From a virus: 45,703 nucleotides of DNA. The stretch covers positions 1 through 45,703 of IMG/VR virus record IMGVR_UViG_3300042691_009163; one strand, given 5' to 3'. Positions 13,801-21,286 of the stretch are shown piece by piece (within the stretch, counting starts at the first letter, position 1; each line of letters starts with the position of its first letter). A program made the translations under genes and the position numbers. The notes under the pieces are model-generated. The model had not been told where the DNA came from and searched no databases. It worked only from the letters and a program-made list of their open reading frames with translations.

Positions 13801-16710
13801 TTAGTTGTTCTTGACGGTTTAACCCCTAGCGATCCGTTGTATGCGCCAACAGTAAGCCAAATTAATGTTCTTGTAAACACCGATATTCCTAATACAGAAA
13901 CTCTTATTAGCGGTGCAACAAGCAACCTTAATACAATTAATGCAGATATCAGTACTAATACTTTGGCAAGATCAGCAAAACAAACACAAATTAATAATGC
14001 AACAACATATCTTAATAGTTTAACACCATTAGCAAATACAACGGCTATTATGCAAACTATTATTTCTAATGGTGTTCCAGATAATTTATTAGATCCAACA
14101 TATAAGACATTTAGTATTCCTGGAACTTTTGCAGTGTATGATGGAGATCAATTCATCTGGCGTCGAGCAGAAAGTGATGGGTCAGTACTACCTCAAGAAC
14201 AAGATTATGATACATCATTGAGTGGTGGAGAATTTTTAAACAATTCTTTAACTAGTGCAACTGGTTTATCTGCTGACGATATCATTGTTGATGGTGACGG
14301 ATTTGTAACTCCTACAAGCAGTCCAGCAACAGAAGAAGTTGTTCCTGGACAAGTAGTTGATTCAGTTGCTATTAAAGTATTTGATAGACCAAGCACTGGA
14401 TCTGCTAACATTAGAGTTGACAGTTATGTTGCTGATGGAACACAAACAGATTTTGTTATCTCTCAACAACCAAATAATCAAACAGCTATCATTGTTAAAT
14501 TTACCAACGGATTTAGAGATCCATTAACTGAAGTGTTGTCATCAACATCAACCATTAAAACACGAGTAGATGACTATACTGTTGATTATCAAAATCGCCT
14601 TGTTAAATTTAATTCTGCACCGCCTCAAGGCGAGTTAATTAGTATTTTTAGTTTTGGATTTAACGGTTCTGGAATTTTAGATTTAGATTATTTTATTGGT
14701 GATGGATCACAAACTGAATTTGTAACTAAAGCACCTTGGATTGAAGATGTTAACTACCTAGTATATGTTAACGGCCAGCCAGCAGAACCAGGAACTCCTG
14801 CATTATTTAAAACAGATGCCAGTTACGAAAGTTCTAATAGAATAGGATTAACCTTTAGCGTTCCACCGTCAGTAAATTCTCTAATAAATTATGTTATAGT
14901 TGAAGGAAACGAACAAACTTATTCTACTACAAAAACACAACGGATCCAAGGCAACGGCACAAATGTTTACAATTTAGAATATATTGTTGGCAATAAATTA
15001 CCTGCAGAATCTAATATGCTTGTAAGAGTTAACAATAAATTCTTAAAAGGTCCAAACAACAGCTATTATACAATCACAGGTACTCGTGTTAATTATGCTA
15101 TTGATTCTGTTAAATTCTTGCCATACTCCTTGTCAGCAAACGACATCTATGTGTATGCAGCTGGGGAACTATTAACATCAGGAATTGATTACGTTGTTGA
15201 ACTTAGTGGAATTAATATAAAGATTACTCAGCTAGTTCGTAAAAAATATTTAAATCAAGAATTAGTCATTAGTATTAGACAAGATCAAGAATATACATAT
15301 ATTCCACCAAGCGGAACTAACTCAGCAAAAATTGAATTTTTAAAAGATTATGAAACATCAGATTTGATTGAAGTTGTAAGTTCTTACAAACATGACATTT
15401 TAGATATACAAAGAACAGGTGTTAACGTTACTTCAAACTTTGAGTTAACTCCAGACACACCTGAATTTTATAATTACAAAGGAGTTGCTGGCGGAGTTAT
15501 CCAACTAGATAGAACTGTTATTGATGACAATTATGTTTGGGTAATTAAAAATGGCTACCTTCTAACACCAAGTGCCGATTTTAAATTAAATGAAGATCGT
15601 AAGAGCATTAAATTAGCGTTCTATCCAGATTCAGCTGATGAGTTTACAATTATAACTTACGGTAGTCAAGTTTTAAAATCTGGAGTTTCTTATATGCAGT
15701 TTAAAGATATGTTGAATAGAACACACTTTAAACGCTTAAATGCTAATAAACGAACTGTACTAGTTAAAGATTTAAAATATGTAGACACATATATTGAAGT
15801 TGAAGATGCAAGTAATTTTGATACACCTAGTATCCCAAATAACAAACCAGGTATTATTGAAATACGAGGTGAACGTATTGAATTCTTTACACTAACACCT
15901 AAGGTTGAAGGAACAGTAACAACTTACTTGCTTGGACAATTACGCAGAGGAACATTAGGCACTGGCGTAAGTAAAGTTCATAAAGCAGGTAGTTATGTAC
16001 AAGATATCGGTGCAAGTGAAACAATTCCATATGTTGAAAATGTAACAATAGAACAGGTCAAATCTGACGGAACTAATATTGTTCCATTGACGTTTGCTCC
16101 AACAAAATCAGACGACACTTGGACATATTCAACTGGTTACACAAGCTCAATACCAACCGGGTACGGGCAAGCTAACGACATTGAAGTGTTTGTTGGCGGT
16201 TATAGTTCTATTCCTTGGACTGGTGGTGTTAACTATGCAGTTAATGATATTGTTGAAGTTGGAAGTTACACATTCCGTTGTATAACTGAACACACAAGTT
16301 CAGATAACTTTAAAACAGATAAATCTTATTGGACTTTCTTTGTTGGAAATATTCGTTTAAAGAAAAAACCATACAAAGTTCATAATGTAGATAATGCTCC
16401 AGAAAGTCCTGAAGGTGATGTACAGTTAGATGCAGAATTTGCTGTAAATGGAACCAGTAATCAACTTCGATTAACACATCAATTAGCGTTTGGAACAAGA
16501 GTAACCGTTGTTAAACGAACAGGAACTGCATGGGATTCAACTACAAACATACTAGATGATGATAGTAAAATTGCACGTTTCTTAAAAGCTGTGCCTGGTG
16601 TCTGGTATGCAAATATTGGTAAATATGAAAGCAACGCAGGAATTCCGTCTAGTTTTGACAGCGAAAACGGAACTTTTGACAGCAACTCGATAACGTTCGA
16701 CCAGGAATAA
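1804..16710 (+). CDS. Giant (4,968-residue) virion structural protein, tail-associated
   Basis: A single uninterrupted 14.9-kb gene. The N-terminal third is Trp/Tyr-rich, with motifs such as YYWLPYGP (about residue 140) and PWEMLGY plus WWKEVYGPAPYTS (about residues 1120-1145), which I associate with large structural proteins of marine myophages. Residues about 2180-2760 hold several FG-GAP-like units (FGSSLVFGENTLFVGASG, GSNQVLVGAPNALDQG), suggesting a beta-propeller. GxGYxxAPxxxIxGxGTGA-type units occur near residues 3150-3200 and 3510-3565. A predicted coiled coil lies at about 3950-4080. The last thousand residues carry repeats of the form VxVNGxxLxxGxDY, typical of fibre beta-sandwich modules. 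No signal peptide or enzyme motif was seen. It lies between another virion gene and fibre genes. A long tail, baseplate or fibre-scaffold role is inference. Confidence 0.8.
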   Translation: MADNTNPNGGKTSSSELLPKYYRTDSNKKFLQATIDQLIQPGTVKKVNGYVGRKNSKSTTGSDIFVNAPTTSRQNYQLEPGLVIKDNLDNTTFFKDYQDYINQLGVFGANVKNHARLNEQEFYSWDPHINWDKFVNFQQYYWLPYGPDIIQITGTQQGIASTYKIKIREEADNNTYVFYPNGLIENPSIKLYRGQTYRFEIDSPGNPFSIKTIRVAGPAHRYDTENITGYAVEQGVIEFIVPENSPDLLYYVSETDVNLGGVFEILSADENSFLDLTTDLIGKKTFTLSNGTALSNGMKVSFVGTVIPESYKTGQYYVEGVGTSITLIPESKLEIVSPYSTSESVLFDNEPFDTVPFGDSTTFSGSQDYIVINRQSGDYNPWSRHNRWFHKTVIEASAAYNGKIASIDQTARAVRPIIEFEPNLKLFNFGTRSITDVDLIDTYTTDVFSKIEGQLGYNIDGINVSQGQRILFAADTDIRVKNKIFKVNFLLLDGIRRIHLEEQDLPIANDCVLVRQGLSNQGLSYWYNGTTWNQSQQKLNLNQPPLFDIFDSNKNSLGDKTVYDGSTFIGTKLFSYKVGSGTTDRSLGFALSYKNIDNIGDIVFNFNIASDIFQYKNVSYVIDKKINDGYLLKTLPTGELEYINGWQLSKASNNQPAIRVYKDSNKVNNFDIDIFDNIKNLDDLKVRIYVNGLRLDKNAWTVVDGGYYKKIVLAKDILTTDILTIKAFSKQPINDNGYYEIPIGLQNNPLNEDIADFTLGEISSHVDSIVDNIQSEFSGVFPGISNLRDLGNITCYGTRFVQHSGPASLSAYHFTSQNNNIIRAIETSQNDYIKFKRNFIIISEKLGVDADPVRQVNLILQEIAKDKPKNSPYYFSDMAPFSGGIRSDLLVFDYRIKTYPLTTTFNLDSISSKAVLVYLNGTQLLYGKDYTFDDQGFVVISATLANDDEITIYEFENTNGSFIPSTPTKLGIWPKYEPKIYLDTSLVTPRTMIQGHDGSQILAYGDYRDDLILELEKRIYNNIKISYDTSIFDINDFLPRYGTETAYSISEFNEVLSVYFYNWANLIEQDFTKQISYDGADSRTYNYREMSTPDGVTPLPGYWKGIHRWMLGTDRPNICPWEMLGYSEEPSWWKEVYGPAPYTSNNLILWDDLTNGIIRKPGTPPTQNKKYVRPFLKGHLPVNENGELISPLESGLALGAITNSTAGDFVFGDVSPVESAWRRSSHYPYSILITLLLTHPSKTFGLLLDRSRIVRNLANQLVYKDTGLRIKPSDILLPSIYSSEFNVKTSGIINFIIDYIQSDNLKSYDQYLYDLKNLQVRLTYRIGGFTSKEKFKLLLDSKTPLTTGSVFVPEEDYDIILNSSSPIKKIIYSGVIVTKLSDGFTVRGYSKTQPYFKKYNFTKNGILINVGGISESYTNWTTNSQYSAGKVVAFNNRYYRVKTLHTTTDSFNPTYYTPLPSLPIIGGRDAFFRQAWDKTEEVVVPYGTKFKEIQDIVDFLLGYGEYLKDQGFIFDNFNSQLGAITNWETSAKEFLFWTTQNWSSGQDKWVDWIANQPVNFGDIVRYNGDYYRAINTLEPALLFNPDDYLRLDGLSSIGSSVISLSPAASNLTFTPSLSVVDDIRNPFNGYEIFKVDGSPIAPNFLNNYRDENSVSYTPVQDGIYGAVFYLVQKEQVVILKNTTLFNDTIYSPTSGFRQERIKIAGYVSSDWKGDFNVPGFIFDQAVIQEWDEWTDYSLGDIVKYKQFYYTAKNFITGKSVFEATDWIKLDKKPNSQLLPNWSYKASQFSDFYSLDSDNFDANQQTVAQHLIGYQKRQYLSNIIQDDVSEFKFYQGMIVEKGTKNVLNKLFDVLSADGQESVKFYEEWAVRVGQYGASGSFENIEFIIDEQYVKNNPQGFELVNQFDNSVVDFIVRQTPNDLYLKPIGYNNNPWPLSTSKTSYLRTPGYVRSGDVKFTLKTFDEILNQDITDFEEGNCVWVGFEGREWNVYKYVRLDSVVVNLEYKTNKLILTLADDILVDVGNYLGIDQALSYNGFFKIQSIVGRIITLEATFPDQPKVFTYQDRVTISYFTSVRTSSIDIADQKTVFPLVDGDLLWTDDGGDGKWAVWQHINVYSKHEIVNSSPQNGLFYGRQLLLNPPSTISIITTNQGEAVVYDKASPTASWLQRQTITAPFISTSTGFGYSDTADSLTGDVISLSSDSTWFASGTPLASSVCSHYIGAWNSATSYTVGQIVVQNSIPYVAVATSTNKNPLTISNSYTGLTGTALVGAGTGAIFNVTTNKTNYSVTISDPGNSYAAGDTIRIFGTSLGGAAPANNLTIKVTSIVGGLAVGPIAAISVSGNAKIYWKQIPYIPVDSAGSNSTLDEQGVVSIYKKDANNIFSLVSTILSPLPTNNQKFGSSLVFGENTLFVGASGHNNNKGIVYRLDYKTVVEVSTSYNPTGSAGTTVVLTSTAGIEEGMYLQGTGFTSGQYVSQVIQESNSIIISAEPDSTPSGRIDFTTTGWRYNFDNILENVSLPNYSNFGSVLSISLDNTTLAVSTTGVDQPLQDPSVPGKVFVYKKSNDSYDLFQTINSTEFGFGTSVTVSNTGEYIGISSVLVDGSKLDQGAVYVYQLVDDEYTLHQELYNSRPEIAGFFGTKISFMNDYETLVVFNKGSDNIIKTKFDLGATTFDNNLTKIYDLIEDNGRIDIYDRYASKWIYSESLENTNDALAGYSNGLAVGSNQVLVGAPNALDQGYKSGKVYEYRKPNGKFSWLIYRKENDRIDLNKIKRVFLYNKSTNRLVSYLDVIDSTQGKIPGIADQEIKFKTFYDPATYSVGDSSVKVDDGMAWTKNQVGTLWWDLRTAKFYDSHDTDLVYRNSTWNTIFPGASIDIYEWVETKHSPEKWNTLADTEEGITAGISGTSLYGNNVYSLVRKYDSVAKSFKNTYYFWVKNKKTIPNVTGRSMSAIDVATLIENPRGYGHKYIALTSSNSFSLVNVQPLLEDKDIILSVEYWTSPKTDENIHSEWKIINNSAETTIPAAIEQKWFDSLCGKDSQGRLVPDPLLPPKLKYGIENRPRQGMFVNRFEALKQFIEEVNNKLINQLVVDNADLSKLESYETEPSTITGLYDSTVDTDAELRFANIGNFEKPQVSPVIENGRIVKIDIINRGRGYLIAPYFTISGSGTGAIIRAIIDVKGQITGADIINEGYGYTSNTLVTLRNYSVLVHSDSVANGNWSIYTYEPTTETWSRVRSQSYNVRNYWNYVDWYAAGYNQFTSIDYSVVSLSNLQDLESSIGQTVKIRVTTDGTWLLLEKYSNSSSIDWTQSYRVVGKEKGTIQFVSELYSFSNSEFGFDGSLYDSAIFDNSASSELRIILDTLKNNILIDDMKEIYLNLFFNSVRYAHNEQNYIDWIFKTSFVKAQHSVGELKQKVTYNSDNLENFEDYINEVKPYRTKVREYVSTYSKVDKNQIAPTDFDLPPVYENGTLLPITTYILNGIIQADNNKILSYPWKHWYDNVGYSIVSLDIVDGGSGYRSAPTVRILSESGTGAKARAFFTNGKINRVVLLSNGSGYLSAPRIVVEGGLIDGGTPAKIVAKIGNGVVRNNLIKIKFDRISQKYFITNLEETETFVGNNIVSGSRLQFLLKWAPDVRIGKATVLVGEVGKQVEVLRSSYKLSVVKSINNGHTNYSGSITFDTAPARGSVITVTYIKDWSILNAADRIQYYYDPATGELGKDLAQLMTGIDYGGVSVHGLNFDISSGWDSVPYYTDKWASFDSTFDDYVVTVAANTHSFTLPYVPADGTEMNVYYVGKNIETYAGDGFTLIYNFDVNDVYPPTATVSTTKTFDNVGSINVAGSDIIKLSSTTNINIGDILTISPDVAQTIGYETKVVSIINSTTVKLNQILFKNIVNGTTAKFTRTLIDPTDCTINPNGTVFLQDPIPVGSTLRIEAYFNPIRLDDPNFTVTGAAVASLDLLESQYQVLVVEQNSLINNKNAVESNLEIYNDQLVSQQAELNALLVVLDGLTPSDPLYAPTVSQINVLVNTDIPNTETLISGATSNLNTINADISTNTLARSAKQTQINNATTYLNSLTPLANTTAIMQTIISNGVPDNLLDPTYKTFSIPGTFAVYDGDQFIWRRAESDGSVLPQEQDYDTSLSGGEFLNNSLTSATGLSADDIIVDGDGFVTPTSSPATEEVVPGQVVDSVAIKVFDRPSTGSANIRVDSYVADGTQTDFVISQQPNNQTAIIVKFTNGFRDPLTEVLSSTSTIKTRVDDYTVDYQNRLVKFNSAPPQGELISIFSFGFNGSGILDLDYFIGDGSQTEFVTKAPWIEDVNYLVYVNGQPAEPGTPALFKTDASYESSNRIGLTFSVPPSVNSLINYVIVEGNEQTYSTTKTQRIQGNGTNVYNLEYIVGNKLPAESNMLVRVNNKFLKGPNNSYYTITGTRVNYAIDSVKFLPYSLSANDIYVYAAGELLTSGIDYVVELSGINIKITQLVRKKYLNQELVISIRQDQEYTYIPPSGTNSAKIEFLKDYETSDLIEVVSSYKHDILDIQRTGVNVTSNFELTPDTPEFYNYKGVAGGVIQLDRTVIDDNYVWVIKNGYLLTPSADFKLNEDRKSIKLAFYPDSADEFTIITYGSQVLKSGVSYMQFKDMLNRTHFKRLNANKRTVLVKDLKYVDTYIEVEDASNFDTPSIPNNKPGIIEIRGERIEFFTLTPKVEGTVTTYLLGQLRRGTLGTGVSKVHKAGSYVQDIGASETIPYVENVTIEQVKSDGTNIVPLTFAPTKSDDTWTYSTGYTSSIPTGYGQANDIEVFVGGYSSIPWTGGVNYAVNDIVEVGSYTFRCITEHTSSDNFKTDKSYWTFFVGNIRLKKKPYKVHNVDNAPESPEGDVQLDAEFAVNGTSNQLRLTHQLAFGTRVTVVKRTGTAWDSTTNILDDDSKIARFLKAVPGVWYANIGKYESNAGIPSSFDSENGTFDSNSITFDQE

Positions 16711-16713
16711 AAC

Positions 16714-17751
16714 ATGGCAAAAAAAGTAATTAGTGTAGGAGTAACAGCAAACGACGGAACGGGCGATACTTTAAGATTCGGTGCCCAAAGCATTAACGAT
16801 AATTTTACAGAGCTATACAACGCACTTGGCGGAGAATCTGGTGCGCCTTTAAGTATTGTTTCTAAAATCATAGCTGGTAACGGTATTATCGTAAGCAATC
16901 CTACAGGCGATATATTAGTTACAAACAAACCAGCTACAGAAGAAGAACTTGGTGGAATACGTATCGGAACAGGTATTAGCATTGACGAAGAAGGGGTCGC
17001 TAGTGTCAATGTATATGAATTGCCAAAAGCCAGCAGTACAATTTTAGGCGGCATTAAAGTAGGCGACAGATTAAGCATTGATGCCCAAGGAGTCCTTAGT
17101 GCAGATCCTGGAGCATATACACTACCTAAAGCAACTGGATCAGTGCTGGGTGGAATTAAAATAGGATCCGGTCTATCAATAGATGCAGGCGGCATTGTTA
17201 GTGTAAACTTTGGACAGTATAGTTTGCCTGTAGCAACTGATACCGTGCTTGGCGGCATTAAAGTGGGCGACAGGCTTACAATAACCGACGGAGTACTAAG
17301 TGCAGATGTTCAAGCGGTAGGAATTGCTGATAGACTTACGGCTAGCGATAAAACACTGGTGCTTGACACAACAGGACGTATTAGTTATCCAGGCAATTCA
17401 GTACACCAGCAGTCAACTTTATTTTCTTCAATTCCTCCAAACACTGATACGGTTGTTTATACAACAAATGGAAACTATGTACGAGGAGTTAAAGCAGTTG
17501 TGTTGGTTGAAAAATGGACAAACGGTTATGAATTACAAGCCTGCGAAATTATTGGAGTGATGGATGAATCATTGAATATATTTCACATATCTGTATATGG
17601 TATTGTGTACTCAGGTGCTTCTCCAATAGTTACATTTGATAGCCAATATACTTTATTAACAGGTGATTTTGAAATTACAGCAAGACCAGTAAGCACAGTT
17701 GATACTCTTAAATTAAGAATTCAAGTTACTGAATTAGACGGAACAGATTAA
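16714..17751 (+). CDS. Fibre-like virion protein with four LGGIK repeats
   Basis: The 345-residue product starts 3 bases after the giant gene. The N-terminus carries ANDGTGDTLR followed by NDNFTELYNALGG, a motif I associate with marine-phage tail or fibre proteins and probably an attachment module. Residues about 78-197 contain four tandem copies of a unit built on LGGI(K/R)(V/I)G-x-x-(L/I)(S/T)I, beginning near residues 79, 111, 145 and 179 (period 32-34), like the shaft repeats of trimeric phage fibres. The C-terminal 140 residues are a non-repetitive beta-rich domain with no hit I can name. Role as a tail fibre or tail-fibre connector is inferred from repeats and neighbours. Confidence 0.75.
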   Translation: MAKKVISVGVTANDGTGDTLRFGAQSINDNFTELYNALGGESGAPLSIVSKIIAGNGIIVSNPTGDILVTNKPATEEELGGIRIGTGISIDEEGVASVNVYELPKASSTILGGIKVGDRLSIDAQGVLSADPGAYTLPKATGSVLGGIKIGSGLSIDAGGIVSVNFGQYSLPVATDTVLGGIKVGDRLTITDGVLSADVQAVGIADRLTASDKTLVLDTTGRISYPGNSVHQQSTLFSSIPPNTDTVVYTTNGNYVRGVKAVVLVEKWTNGYELQACEIIGVMDESLNIFHISVYGIVYSGASPIVTFDSQYTLLTGDFEITARPVSTVDTLKLRIQVTELDGTD

Positions 17752-17764
17752 AAGGAAACGAAAC

Positions 17765-20700
17765 ATGGCCAATAAACCATTTGAAATACAAGACGGAATA
17801 AAAATACAAGCCGGAGATGACATTGTTGATAATAATGACGATTCGGTGTTAGTTGGAGGCGGCTCTATAACAGTTGGTGACGGAGTTGGAACAAGTGTTT
17901 CAAATGTTACTGAAATTTTAATCAACGGTACTATTACAGAAATAGAACCAGGATTAGTTGGCATCAGTGTTAGCGGTACCACTACAGATCAAAATATCTG
18001 GATACAGACATTTGAGTCAGATACTCCTGCAACAGATATTCCAGGAAGTGCTAACAGTGTTGAATATGATGCTGACGGTAATATTATTGCTCTGTTTGTA
18101 CACTACAATCCAGCAGGCGGCGACAACTATACTTCTTTGGCTAAGTTTACCAGCACTGGCACAAAGTTATGGCAGGTTAGATACGCTGGTACAGGAAGCA
18201 CAGACGGCTGGGGCGTAGCGGTAGATGCTGGAGTAATTTATGTTACCGCAGAAATAACTGATCCCTCAGGCTATGATAGAACAACAGTAACACAACTAAA
18301 TCTAGCCAACGGTAACATCAACTGGACCAAAATCTACGACTTTGGTTACGCGAGTACTGGTGGTGTTATTGATGCCTACGACGGCAATGCCGTCTTTGTT
18401 GGATATGCTAATACTGCCACAGATAACCAAATAACCGTTGTTAAAATTTCAGGCGTAGACGGCTCAGTAATTTGGGCCAAAGGTCTAGACGGACAGGGAT
18501 ATGATGAAGCCTATGGTATGGCTGTTGGACCTAGCGGTGAAGTAGTGGTCATTGGTTATATGAGTCAACTAGGTGAAGCCGGTGATACAGAAGATCACAT
18601 GTTAGTGGCCAAATACAGTAGTAGTGGAACGCTAACTTGGCAAAAGGCTGTACTATTTGACACAGGTTATAGCTGTCAAGGAGCAGATGCTGATATAGAT
18701 AGTCTTGGTAATATCTATGTAGTTGGACAGTACCAACAGGACGATGGATTAGGCGGCTATGACACCGCAATGAATCTAATCAAGTTTGACTCATCTGGCG
18801 TAGCACAGTGGAGTCGTCGTGTAGTAGGTGACTGTCAAACATTTGCTACCAGCGTAGTAGTAGGCCCAGACGACTACTTATATCTATCAGGAATTACTGG
18901 TAATGAGGCCACCAGTGACTTTATCTGTGTTGTGGCCAAGTATCAACAAAACGGACAAGTAGCCTGGCAACGTCTACTAGACAATGTTACCACTTGGAGT
19001 TTTGCAGGCGGTTTCTACGCTGCCACCAGTGGCGGTAGCAGTATCGCTGTCAAGAATGGTTATGTAGCGATTGGTGGCGGATTTGGCGATCCTGGCACAG
19101 GTGCTTTTGCTATGATGGCACAATTTGATACAGCAGGTACAATGTTTGCTGTTGATAACTGGGACTTTAAACAAGCCTCATTCTCAGGAGTGTTGAATAA
19201 TACAGCCAGCGATATTACTGTAAACGATGCTCTTAAAACAGATGGTGATCTAAGCGGTGACATTAGTGTTAGCGTTTTTAGTCCTGATGTTGACACTACC
19301 AACTTCCTAGTACCTACAATATATAGGATAGGTGATGCGCCAACTGGCGATATTACCTTTTATGGTGTAGAAATACGAGGTTCTACAAATAACAATCCTC
19401 TTGGCAGTATTAGTTTAGTTCCTAATCCAACGTTAAAAGATGATGGACAATATTTAGAAATTTATCCAACTACTGCAAATGATGCTCCACACATTCACCT
19501 TGCCGCAGGCACAGGCCCTACTGGCACTCCAGGAGACCTAATCTTAGGAAACGACAATTATCACGTTGATGTTAATCATACCGGAGAAGTTAAGATCCGT
19601 GCATATGATTCTGATACTTCTACTACCTATAATTGGCAGTTTGAAAATGATGGTACATTAATCCTGCCTAACACTGGGGTTATCCGTGTAGAAGAAGGTA
19701 CTGGTACAAGTCAATTCAAAACAGTATTGGGTGTAACTCATTCTGACACTCGAAACACCAGTAATTGGACTTCGGCCACATATATTGCTGAAGGCGGCGG
19801 CGGTAGAATAGAAATTGTAGATCCTACTCCAAGTTTTAGACAGTATCTAGCATTAAGGCTAGATCAGTCTGTGACAACAACTATTCAAATTAATGGAAGT
19901 ATTTTATTGACCTATGGTTATGTTGATACTAGTCCTTTAGATAGAGTCTACTTGTATGTCAATGAAGCACCTGCTACAGATCCAACTACTGTCACTGACA
20001 TTGTGATATCTACCGTAGCTGAAAACCGCGTGTTGGCTTCAGATCAGAATAATAGGCTGGATTTTATTTCTGGCAGCGGCTGGACTGTAAACATTGAAAG
20101 TAAATGGACAGGGGACGTCAACATTAGAGCAGGAGATGACATTCTTTTAAAAGCGGGCGATAAGCAAAGGAATGATAGTACTGGTGGTGATATAGATATA
20201 CGAGCAGGCAGTGGCGGTAATTCTGATCACGACGATGTTGGTGGCGTTGGCGGAAGCATAGATATCGAAGGTGGCTTTGGCGGCATAGCCAGTACCTACT
20301 ACAACGCTAACAACGGTGGTTCGGTTAATATTCGAAGTGGCACAGGTGGTGACGCTAATACAGCGGGTAGTAAACTAGCAGGTAGTGGTGCCGACTTAAA
20401 TTTATATGCCGGCCAAGGCGGGTATACTTATGGTGATCCTACTCTAGGAAATTCAGGCGGAGATGTTAATATCTATGGTGGAGATAGCACCAACGATACA
20501 GCAGGCGGAGATATTTTAATACAGGCAGGTGTTGGTGGAGCAACCACAGGTGGCGGAGCCATTACACTGAGAACCAAGACAACAGATAATGCTGATCGTA
20601 CATGGGTATTTGACAATCAAGGCAAGACCACACTTCCTGGTGCTGTTATTAAAGGAACAGTGGCTAAAACTGGCGTGGCTTCGGCGAGCATTGGCTCAGG

Positions 20701-21262
20701 ACAAATAGCCACAGTTACGCCAAGTGCTACGAATAATCCTGCTCTAACTCCAGGTATATATGCCGATATAACTCTAACAGTTGGCACTTACTTTACGGTA
20801 ACTGTCACTGTGATAACAGGTGGTGATATCACAGTTGAGGTCACAGCCAGCGGCGCTGGATTCCAAATTGGCGATACTGGAATGGTACCTGGTTCTGTTA
20901 TTGGCGGAACCACAGGCGTAGATGACATAGTTTTAACTGTGGCCACATTGACTAACATTGTACAGGGAACTGCTATAGACCTAACCAAATCTGTTAACAA
21001 ACTCACAGACGGTGTCTACTCATTGGCCAACGGTGTTGAAGGGCAGATCGTGTATCTTGTTCCGCAATCTGGAACAGTTCCTAGTGATGTGAATGTCAAT
21101 GTAGCCAACTACAGAATTGATGGTTCCGCAGGTACTGATGGATTATTATTTCCATTTAGAATATTTAATGGTGCTAATGCTAGTTATTTTGATAGCGGTG
21201 CATTCTGTACATTGATATTTACAGACGGTGCTTGGCAACAGAACGGCGGTAGCTGGGATTAA
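17765..21262 (+). CDS. Large fibre/adhesin-like protein: beta-propeller plus glycine-rich repeats
   Basis: A 1,165-residue protein. After a short N-terminal domain, residues about 75-470 form repeated blades (for example GSANSVEYDADGNIIAL, ADADIDSLGNIYVVGQY) resembling SBBP/YD-type beta-propeller repeats. Two copies of a W-x-F-(E/D)-N-(D/Q)-G-x-x-x-LP unit, near residues 620 and 945, are of a kind common in marine phage fibres. Residues about 780-935 are strongly glycine-rich, with repeated GGDIDIRAGSGG and GGDVNIYGGDS units, reminiscent of the polyglycine regions of phage receptor-binding adhesins. The tail is beta-rich. From about 18,000 on the DNA is visibly richer in G+C than its neighbours (26 of 60 bases at 18901-18960 against 13 of 60 at 3601-3660). 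A host-recognition role is inference. Confidence 0.75.
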   Translation: MANKPFEIQDGIKIQAGDDIVDNNDDSVLVGGGSITVGDGVGTSVSNVTEILINGTITEIEPGLVGISVSGTTTDQNIWIQTFESDTPATDIPGSANSVEYDADGNIIALFVHYNPAGGDNYTSLAKFTSTGTKLWQVRYAGTGSTDGWGVAVDAGVIYVTAEITDPSGYDRTTVTQLNLANGNINWTKIYDFGYASTGGVIDAYDGNAVFVGYANTATDNQITVVKISGVDGSVIWAKGLDGQGYDEAYGMAVGPSGEVVVIGYMSQLGEAGDTEDHMLVAKYSSSGTLTWQKAVLFDTGYSCQGADADIDSLGNIYVVGQYQQDDGLGGYDTAMNLIKFDSSGVAQWSRRVVGDCQTFATSVVVGPDDYLYLSGITGNEATSDFICVVAKYQQNGQVAWQRLLDNVTTWSFAGGFYAATSGGSSIAVKNGYVAIGGGFGDPGTGAFAMMAQFDTAGTMFAVDNWDFKQASFSGVLNNTASDITVNDALKTDGDLSGDISVSVFSPDVDTTNFLVPTIYRIGDAPTGDITFYGVEIRGSTNNNPLGSISLVPNPTLKDDGQYLEIYPTTANDAPHIHLAAGTGPTGTPGDLILGNDNYHVDVNHTGEVKIRAYDSDTSTTYNWQFENDGTLILPNTGVIRVEEGTGTSQFKTVLGVTHSDTRNTSNWTSATYIAEGGGGRIEIVDPTPSFRQYLALRLDQSVTTTIQINGSILLTYGYVDTSPLDRVYLYVNEAPATDPTTVTDIVISTVAENRVLASDQNNRLDFISGSGWTVNIESKWTGDVNIRAGDDILLKAGDKQRNDSTGGDIDIRAGSGGNSDHDDVGGVGGSIDIEGGFGGIASTYYNANNGGSVNIRSGTGGDANTAGSKLAGSGADLNLYAGQGGYTYGDPTLGNSGGDVNIYGGDSTNDTAGGDILIQAGVGGATTGGGAITLRTKTTDNADRTWVFDNQGKTTLPGAVIKGTVAKTGVASASIGSGQIATVTPSATNNPALTPGIYADITLTVGTYFTVTVTVITGGDITVEVTASGAGFQIGDTGMVPGSVIGGTTGVDDIVLTVATLTNIVQGTAIDLTKSVNKLTDGVYSLANGVEGQIVYLVPQSGTVPSDVNVNVANYRIDGSAGTDGLLFPFRIFNGANASYFDSGAFCTLIFTDGAWQQNGGSWD

Positions 21263-21286
21263 TTAAACTAGCACATAATGAATTTA

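Noticed and set aside
16479-17258. 259-residue open frame on the minus strand opposite the fibre-like gene
   Set aside because: It mirrors the LGGIK repeat region in antisense, has Pro/Ser-rich nonsense composition, no ribosome-binding site, and overlaps two clear genes.
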